Source: Chloroflexota bacterium
GTDB lineage: Bacteria; Chloroflexota; UBA11872
Assembly (NCBI GenBank): GCA_026708035.1
Contig: JAPOVQ010000026.1
Location: 22,828-86,827, forward strand
Length of the DNA: 64,000 nucleotides
Reading direction: 5' to 3'
Positions 57,916 through 64,000 of this stretch are shown here, one piece after another; the first letter of the stretch is position 1, and each line of letters opens with the position of its first letter. Under the pieces are notes generated by a model, which was not told the DNA's origin, did no database searches, and saw only the letters and a list, made by a program, of their open reading frames with translations. Position numbers and translations under genes: made by a program.

Positions 57916-59433
57916 ATGCTTGCCAAGGTCCATAGCTGCGCGCTGGTGGGCCTTGACGGCGTGCTCGTGGATGTCGAGGTCGACGTAGCCCAGGGACTGC
58001 CCGCCTACACCATCGTCGGTCTGCCCGACGCCGCAGTGCAGGAGGCGCGGGAGCGCACGCGCGCGGCGATTCGCAACAGCGGCGCCGTATTTCCGAACCG
58101 CCGCCTCACCGTCAACCTGGCGCCGGCGGACGTGCGCAAGGTCGGACCGGTGCACGACCTGTCCATCGCGTCCGCCATCCTGGCCGCCACCGGACAGCTG
58201 GGCGACATCACGGAGAACCGCGCGGTGTTCCTGGGCGAGCTGTCGCTGGACGGCGCGCTGCGCCACACGGACGGCATTCTGCCGATGGTGGCCGAGGCGC
58301 GGGCGGCGGGCATGGAGCGCGCGTTCGTCCCCGCCATGAACGGGGCCGAGGCGGCGGTGGTCAGCGGCATCGAGGTGCTGCCGGTGAGCTCGCTGCAGCA
58401 ACTCATCGCGCACTTCATCGGACTGATCCAGATCGAACCGCTGCCGGCCACCCAGACAACCGTCGATCGCTCCAGCTACCCGGTCGATCTCGCCGACGTG
58501 CGCGGACAGGCCCACGTGAAGCGGGCGCTGGAGATCGCGGCCGCCGGCGCGCACAACGTGCTGATGATCGGTCCGCCCGGGGCCGGCAAGACGCTGCTGG
58601 CCCGCTGCGTGCCGTCGATCCTGCCGCCGCTGGGATTGGAAGAGGCCATCGAGGTAACCAAGATCTACAGCGTCGCCGGCCTGATCCCCCAGCGGACGTC
58701 ACTGATCGCCGAACGACCCTTTCGCGCGCCGCATCACACGGTGTCCCACGTGGGCCTGGTCGGTGGCGGCGTGACGCCGCAGCCGGGGGAAATCAGCCTG
58801 GCGCACCGGGGCGTGCTGTTCCTGGATGAGTTTCCGGAGTTCAGCCGGCAGTCGCTCGAAGCGCTGCGTCAGCCGCTGGAGGACGGCACCGTCAGCGTGG
58901 TGCGCGCCAACTACTCGGTCACTCTGCCCGCTCGCCTCATGCTGGTGGCGGCCATGAACCCTTCGCCCGGCGGCTACGCCGAAGGCGGGGACGGCGACTC
59001 GACCATGGCCGACGCCGCGCGGCGCTATCGACGCCGCATCTCCGGTCCGCTGCTGGACCGCATCGACGTGTATGTCGAAGTGCCCCAGATTCCCTATGAG
59101 GACATGGCGGGCGGCGACCGCGGCGAGTCGTCGGAGGTGGTGCGGCAGCGCGTGGAAGCCTGCCGGGATGTCCAGGCGAGACGCCTCAACCCGCACGATC
59201 TGCGGGTAAATGCCGAGATCACGGCGCGCCTCGTGCCGGAGCTCTGCGTGATCGACAAGCGCGCCGAGTCCCTGCTGCGCGGCGCGCACGACCGGATGGG
59301 CCTGAGCGGGCGCGGGCATCACCGCACGCTCAAGCTGGCCCGCACCATCGCCGACCTGGACGGCGCGGAAGTGATCGGCGCGGCCCACGTGGCCGAGGCG
59401 CTGCAATACCGCGCCCGCCTCGACGACGGCTAG
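57916..59433 (+). CDS. comM: ComM/YifB-type AAA+ ATPase
   Basis: The 505-aa protein has the N-terminal Mg-chelatase-like fold, Walker A IGPPGAGKTLLAR and Walker B VLFLDEFPE. The C-terminal region is that of ComM. ComM is a helicase that extends heteroduplex during natural transformation. The ATG at 57916 gives a typical start. Its 3' end overlaps the convergent formamidase gene by four bases. Confidence 0.9.
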   Translation: MLAKVHSCALVGLDGVLVDVEVDVAQGLPAYTIVGLPDAAVQEARERTRAAIRNSGAVFPNRRLTVNLAPADVRKVGPVHDLSIASAILAATGQLGDITENRAVFLGELSLDGALRHTDGILPMVAEARAAGMERAFVPAMNGAEAAVVSGIEVLPVSSLQQLIAHFIGLIQIEPLPATQTTVDRSSYPVDLADVRGQAHVKRALEIAAAGAHNVLMIGPPGAGKTLLARCVPSILPPLGLEEAIEVTKIYSVAGLIPQRTSLIAERPFRAPHHTVSHVGLVGGGVTPQPGEISLAHRGVLFLDEFPEFSRQSLEALRQPLEDGTVSVVRANYSVTLPARLMLVAAMNPSPGGYAEGGDGDSTMADAARRYRRRISGPLLDRIDVYVEVPQIPYEDMAGGDRGESSEVVRQRVEACRDVQARRLNPHDLRVNAEITARLVPELCVIDKRAESLLRGAHDRMGLSGRGHHRTLKLARTIADLDGAEVIGAAHVAEALQYRARLDDG

Positions 59434-60386
59434 CGGCCCGCCACCTCGCGCAGCACGTCCTTCCGCAGCTTGCAGATCATGGTGTAGGCGGGGTCGAACA
59501 TGTTGCCCAGGTCGTATTCGACCATGCGGCCGAGCAGCAGATGGGCCTCGCGCGTCGTCAGGCCGTAGTCGACTTCGAGCCAGCGCACCATTTCGGACGT
59601 GGCGTGCTGCACGGCCTGGTCGAGCGGGCGCAGGTTGCCGGCCGTCATGAGGTGGGTGTCGCTCTCGAAGCGCGGCCACTCGATGGTCTTGCCCTTGATA
59701 AGGTCCAGCGTGAAGGTCACGTCCAGGGGCACCTCCACGCCCGTGCCGTCCATCTCGCCGTCGCCCTGCAAAGCGTGGCCGTCGCCCGTGTGGAAGAGTC
59801 CGCCGGGCGCAAACACCGGAAAGTAGAGCCGCAGCCCTTCGACCACGCCGTTGTAGTCCATGTTGCCGCCGAAGGGCCCGGAGGTGGCGGTCGATATGTG
59901 CTGCCGACCGGGCGGCGCCACCGCCACGCAGCCGATCATGGTTTGCAGCGGCAGCGCCACGTCGTGGATCCGGTTCCGCGCCGGCGTGGGCTCTCCGGCC
60001 GGCACGCGCTCGGGCGCCTGGAGCCTGACGGTGCCGACCTCCTGGTCGATGTCCCAGAAGGATCGGTCGGCCTCGTCGCTGAAATCGGGCACGTCATCGA
60101 ACTCGAGCACGTTGGCCGCAAGCGCCGACGAGCTGAAGCCCCAGGACCGCGTGATACGCACCTTGTCGAGTGTGACCACCAGCGTGTCTCCCGGCTCCGC
60201 GCCGGCGACCGCAAACGGCCCAGACTGTGGGTTTCCGCGATTGGCGACGGTGTTCCCATGCCGGTCCCCGCCCCGGGCGTCGACGGTGCTGGTGCGCACG
60301 CTGTCGCCAGGCTGGACCGTCAGCGGCGGCGCATGCCAGCCAAAGGTGTTGTGATAGGTCGTGGGCTCGAACTCGTGATGCGCCAT
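59430..60386 (-). CDS. fmdA: Acetamidase/formamidase
   Basis: The 318-aa protein has GDTLVVTLDKVRI, CVAVAPPG and GGNMDYNGVVEG, the set of the FmdA family (beta-rich amidase). It hydrolyses formamide or acetamide to ammonia and acid in the cytoplasm. Length fits the short bacterial form. It stands alone, convergent with comM, with about 240 bp upstream before the next gene. Confidence 0.85.
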   Translation of the reverse strand: MAHHEFEPTTYHNTFGWHAPPLTVQPGDSVRTSTVDARGGDRHGNTVANRGNPQSGPFAVAGAEPGDTLVVTLDKVRITRSWGFSSSALAANVLEFDDVPDFSDEADRSFWDIDQEVGTVRLQAPERVPAGEPTPARNRIHDVALPLQTMIGCVAVAPPGRQHISTATSGPFGGNMDYNGVVEGLRLYFPVFAPGGLFHTGDGHALQGDGEMDGTGVEVPLDVTFTLDLIKGKTIEWPRFESDTHLMTAGNLRPLDQAVQHATSEMVRWLEVDYGLTTREAHLLLGRMVEYDLGNMFDPAYTMICKLRKDVLREVAGR

Positions 60387-60628
60387 GTCGTGATCTCCCG
60401 TTCGAGGGCAGGGCGAGGGCGGCGGCTCGTGGTCAGTTTCTCACTCGCGCGCCGAAGCGCCGCATGGCACTGTCCAGCTCGAGGACGCGCCTTGCAGCCA
60501 GCGCGGCGTCACAGGCGAAGAGTCGCCGCGACCGCTAGCCGCCGTCGGCAGTTGCCGGGATGCACCGACGGCTTCAGAATTAGTCTCAGACATTTGTGCA
60601 GAGTCCGTCGTCCGCCGGGAGGAGCAGC

Positions 60629-61642
60629 ATGCGCCGACTCTTGCGGGCGCTCGCCGGCGCGGTCCTGGTTGGGACTGTCACGGCGGGGGTGGTGGTCGCC
60701 CTCAACTACGACGGTGAGGACTATTGCCAGGACTATCCGGCGTGGCCCAACGGGACCTATTTGGGTCAAATGCATCCCTTCCACTCGAATTTCTACGCGG
60801 GATTCGCGGAACGTCGCGGGTTGGATCCGTGCGTGACGTGGGCTCAGAACCAGCGGGCTTCAGCAGCCCGCGGGCTGCGGGAGCTTGGCTACACCGTCGT
60901 CGAGCCTCCCGGGGGCTCGCCGCCATTGACCGCGACACCGACGCCCGACCCCGCGCCTTCGCCCCCGCCCATGCCCGCGCAAACTGCGCAAGCAACGACG
61001 ACGTGGGTCTTGGACACGAGCGTGTACGACGAGGACACGGGAGCCAAACGTTACCTTGCCCTCGCCGCACAGAATAGGCGGGTCCTCCTGGTTCGCTGCC
61101 AAGACAACCTCATTGACACATTTGTCTACTTCGGCGAAGACGCCCATATCTCAGGCGATATCAATGGTCTGGTGGCGACGCAATGGAGATTCGACGCCAA
61201 TCCCACGATTTCAGGCGTCTGAGGCACGGCGACAGACAAGCAGTTCATATTCTCAGGCGCCGCCGTGGCGATGGCACGGCAGATTTTCGCAGCCAGCCGA
61301 TTCCGCATCCAGGCCACCGACCTGCTGAGCGGCAACCAGTACTTTGCGGACTTCACTCTCGATGGGCGCAGCGATCGGAACCATCCTGTCCGGCGCGTTT
61401 TCGGCGAATGCGGTCTCACTATCGGTGAGAGCTACGAGGGTGAGGCCTTCTGTCGGGACACGCCGGCCTGGCCCAACGGCACCTATCTGGGCCAGATGCA
61501 CCCCTTCCATGCCGACTTTTACAAGGGCTTCGCCGAGAGGCGCGGTTGGGAGCCGTGTGAGACCTGGGCAACCGACCAGCGCAACTCGGCGATACGCGGC
61601 CTGCGTGCGCTGGGGTATACCGTTACCGGCAATCCGCCGTAG
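60629..61642 (+). pseudogene. Secreted protein with duplicated 60-residue domain, interrupted by TGA
   Basis: The start ATG 60629 has a strong ribosome site (gggaggagc). A signal/anchor (LAGAVLVGTVTAGVVVAL) precedes a 60-residue unit with YCQDYPAWPNGTYLGQMHPF and TWAQNQRASAARGLRELGYT. A Pro/Thr linker and a middle domain follow. The frame meets TGA at 61220, where a Trp seems natural (GV-stop-GTATDKQF), then continues in frame to a second copy of the same unit (FCRDTPAWPNGTYLGQMHPF) ending at 61642. Each unit has two Cys. The 338-codon architecture unit-middle-unit looks ancestral, with one nonsense change. The family is not known to me. Confidence 0.65.
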
Positions 61643-61824
61643 TCGCGTAGCAAACCGCGCCCCGGCGCGGCGGAATTCGTCGCCCCGGACATCGCCCACA
61701 CGGATTGACCACGTCTTCAAACACCCGTCCGCCATCCGTCCGGTCCGAATATGTCGGAGAGAGCTTGTGCCCGCCCCGCACCTCGAGGCGGGGGTGAGTT
61801 GGCGACCGGTCGTGCGCACCGGAT

Positions 61825-61861
61825 TCCCTCTCCCCTCCGAGGGAGACGGATAGGGTGAGGA
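61825..61861. repeat. Dispersed repeat, type D
   Basis: ccctctcccctccgagggag (then acggatagggtgagg) is a hairpin overlapping the start of the DCC gene. It supplies the GTG start codon and ribosome region of that gene. Confidence 0.55.
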
Positions 61862-62220
61862 GGAATCCGGTCGTCCTCTATGACGGCGAGTGCGCCTTCT
61901 GCCGCGTCTGCGCCAGGGTCCTGCGGCGCCTCGACCGCCGCCACCGCCTTGATCTGCTGGACTTCAACCGGCCCGAGGCCGATGCCTTGTTGGAGTCGCT
62001 ACCGGCCGCTGAACACCGCACCGCCCTGCACGTCGCGGACGTCGATGGCACGGTCCGCTCCTCCGGTCCGGCGCTGCGCCGGGCGCTGGCCGAGGCCCTG
62101 GGTCCAGCCGCGGAACGGCTGCTCGCCAACGCGGTCGTCGCGCCGCTGGTCGACGCCGCCTATCGGATCGTGGCCGCGCAACGTCACCGCCTCGGGTGGA
62201 TCGAGCGACTGATGCCCTGA
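61855..62220 (+). CDS. Thiol-disulfide oxidoreductase-like DCC family (DUF393)
   Basis: The 121-aa protein begins at GTG 61855 and carries YDGECAFCRVC (C13, C16, C19) as the redox motif, with an adjacent LDFNRPEADALL. DCC proteins have a thioredoxin-like fold and an uncertain role. The start codon lies within a dispersed repeat, so initiation is slightly unsure. The next ATG is not in a better place. Confidence 0.75.
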   Translation: MRRNPVVLYDGECAFCRVCARVLRRLDRRHRLDLLDFNRPEADALLESLPAAEHRTALHVADVDGTVRSSGPALRRALAEALGPAAERLLANAVVAPLVDAAYRIVAAQRHRLGWIERLMP

Positions 62221-62372
62221 GGCAATGCGCTCACAACCGCTGGGGCACAGGCCTGCGGCTCAAACAGCAGCACGGCCGTGCGCGAGTCCTCGACGCCGCC
62301 TAGCTGTATTGACCACAGAGCAGTGAGACACGGCTGACGTGGAGAGCGCAAACGGCAACCTCCCCGCTGGGA

Positions 62373-64000
62373 TCACGGCGCTCCGGGCGGCGCGGCCTGA
62401 CCGTTTTCATTCGAGCCCCAGCAGGCGATGGAGCCATCAGTCCTCACTCCGCACGTGTGAAAGTCCCCCGCGCTCACCGAGGCAAAACGATCGCTAGAGG
62501 GACTGGACTGGCCGTATTCGTTGTGGCCCCAGCATTCCACGGAGCCGTCCCGCCTCAAGCTGCAGGCGTGGCGACCCCCGACGCTGACCGAGACGAATTC
62601 CCCGGGCGGTGGCGGGACCTCACCCTCGAGAACGTCACCGCCCCAGCATTCCAGCGTGCCGTCGCCTCTCACGCCACATGCGTAGGAACTTCCGACGCTG
62701 ACCGAGACGAAGGAACCTTCCGGAGGATTGGCGTGCCCCAAGCCCAAAGCTTGCGCGACCGGGTCAAAGCCCCAGCATTCAATGGAACCGTCCTCCCTCA
62801 CTCCGCAAGTATGGGCTCCACCGGCGCTCACGGAGGCGAAGTCCCAGGGTGGCGGTGTGGCCTGGCCGACATCCGGGGGATCGTCCATAAGGGCGCCTAA
62901 CACAGACGTGTTGGAACCCCAGCATTCGACCGAGTCGTCGGTCTTGACTCCGCAGGTGTGTTGCCCTCCCGCGCTGACTGAGACAAAGAGTCCACGGGGG
63001 GGATTGGACTGATCAAACTCATTGTCGCCCCAGCATTCGACCGAACCGTCGATCGTCACTCCGCACGTGTGGAATCCGCCAGCGCTTACGGAGACGAACT
63101 TGCCGGACGGCGGCGCAGCCTGATTCGTAAGGTCGCCCAACAGAGACGTGTTGGAACCCCAGCACTCAACCAAGCCGTCGGTGCGCACGCCGCAGGTGTG
63201 GGACCCCCCGGCGCCTATTGAGCTGAATTCAGTGGTCGCGCCTGCGGCAACGCGGCCACCATCTGCCGACCCCGGCTGCCCGCTTGCCGCTTCAGTAGAA
63301 GTGTCATCGAGGAATCCCTCGTCAATGCAGCCGGCCTCAAGCATGTCCGCGATTGCGTCCCGGTCCATGGCATTGACGATTTCGGAAATCTTCGGGAGAT
63401 GCTGAACGCTCACCGGACTCAATATGCTGAAAACGTACTCCTCCAGTTCATCCGTGGACGCATCCTCTCCAGGTCCGGGAGCATCGTCCAACACCGCCAC
63501 ACTGGCTTTCAGATAGGCCACCATTGCTTCGTGCCAGTCGGCGAATTCCTCAGGAGGCTCCACGGATTCGAACTGCCGGATGTAATCGCCAAGCAACTCC
63601 GAGTACCCACGAAGGCCGTCAATGGGATCTTCCGCTTCTAGTCCAAAACCGCCGCAGTCTGCCAGGTACTCGTCGCGGGGCGAGCCGGATGACTCTCGCA
63701 CCTCTGCAACCGGCGTCGCAGTGGGCGCCGGCTCGGCGGGTTTTCCTGTGGCGCGCGTGCTTTCCGCGGGAGTCGAGTCGGCTCCGGGCGGCGTGGATTC
63801 GCCCAGGTAATCGCTGCCCCAGCAGGCGACCGAGCCGTCGGTCGTCACGCCGCAGGTGTGGGAAACCCCTGCGCTCACGGATGCGAACCTTCCGACCGGG
63901 GGGTCGGCCTGGCCGAGGTAGTTCCCATCCCCATCCTCATTCAACCCCCAGCATTCAACCGAGCCGTCGGTCCTCACCCCGCACGTGTGGCCCACTCCAG
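62373..64000 (-). CDS. RCC1-repeat protein, 5' end outside the window
   Basis: At least nine RCC1-like units of the type HTCGVRTDGSVECWG are visible. Each has two Cys and a conserved CWG, forming a beta-propeller. Between unit 2 and unit 3 is an insert of roughly 190 residues that is acidic, helical and free of repeats. The gene continues past the right edge, so the N-terminus is missing. Such repeats are protein-binding and common in secreted proteins of this group. The same units occur as remnants at 11.2-12.0 kb. Confidence 0.8.
   Translation of the reverse strand, partial: GVGHTCGVRTDGSVECWGLNEDGDGNYLGQADPPVGRFASVSAGVSHTCGVTTDGSVACWGSDYLGESTPPGADSTPAESTRATGKPAEPAPTATPVAEVRESSGSPRDEYLADCGGFGLEAEDPIDGLRGYSELLGDYIRQFESVEPPEEFADWHEAMVAYLKASVAVLDDAPGPGEDASTDELEEYVFSILSPVSVQHLPKISEIVNAMDRDAIADMLEAGCIDEGFLDDTSTEAASGQPGSADGGRVAAGATTEFSSIGAGGSHTCGVRTDGLVECWGSNTSLLGDLTNQAAPPSGKFVSVSAGGFHTCGVTIDGSVECWGDNEFDQSNPPRGLFVSVSAGGQHTCGVKTDDSVECWGSNTSVLGALMDDPPDVGQATPPPWDFASVSAGGAHTCGVREDGSIECWGFDPVAQALGLGHANPPEGSFVSVSVGSSYACGVRGDGTLECWGGDVLEGEVPPPPGEFVSVSVGGRHACSLRRDGSVECWGHNEYGQSSPSSDRFASVSAGDFHTCGVRTDGSIACWGSNENGQAAPPGAP

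Noticed and set aside
61220..61222. Selenocysteine TGA
   Set aside because: No Cys- or Sec-type motif at the site and no SECIS-like structure noticed. A Trp-to-stop change fits better.

Overview
The window is GC-rich bacterial chromosome with dense gene packing, frequent GTG starts and many 4-base ATGA/GTGA gene overlaps. The gene mix is most like the host-associated or marine Chloroflexota known from metagenomes: phytanoyl-CoA dioxygenase-like enzymes, CehA/McbA-like hydrolase, TolB-like lipoproteins with Pro/Thr linkers, LRR and RCC1 repeat proteins, and a bifunctional aldolase/short-chain dehydrogenase. That placement is an inference from gene content. No rRNA is present to confirm it.

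Left part, about 1-15.3 kb, is an accessory region full of broken genes. It opens with an 83-bp tandem array that runs into a frameshifted replication-relaxation-like gene. Next come a methyltransferase-HNH gene split by IS5 and IS30 remnants, an intact HEPN-like gene, an odd tRNA(CAU), and a decayed prophage on the minus strand (terminase, minor head protein joined to an ADP-ribosyltransferase domain, small genes). These are followed by second methyltransferase and HsdR fragments, an IS110 remnant and RCC1 remnants. The only large intact gene here is a 699-residue protein joining a single-HKD phospholipase D-type nuclease domain to a P-loop NTPase (12.1-14.2 kb). It is the best candidate in the window for an undescribed defence-type system. 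The region ends near a tRNA-Leu(GAG).

From 15.4 kb on, the sequence looks like an intact chromosome. At 15-24 kb lie a MOSC protein, SixA, three TolB-like lipoproteins (one ending in leucine-rich repeats) and an MFS transporter. At 24-32 kb lie oxidoreductases, a phytanoyl-CoA dioxygenase-like protein, an LCP protein, a methyltransferase, a CinA-like protein and the aldolase/dehydrogenase. At 32-46 kb lie an A-type Fe-S carrier, FolC, a four-gene overlapping cluster (DnaJ-C28-like, GT9, WecB/TagA, ribokinase), another MFS transporter, PPDK, DnaG, thioredoxin, MobA and a HicAB pair. At 46-57 kb is a catabolic-looking stretch: CehA-like hydrolase, CocE-like hydrolase, DUF35 plus thiolase, a FAD oxidoreductase, a PmoA-like protein, a class III aminotransferase and a second PhyH protein. 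At 57-64 kb lie YceI, ComM, acetamidase/formamidase, a repeat-domain protein interrupted by TGA, a DCC thiol protein and an RCC1 protein cut by the window end.

Intergenic gaps on the right repeatedly hold four kinds of short dispersed hairpin repeats. They are nearly absent from the left region, which supports a different history for the two parts.
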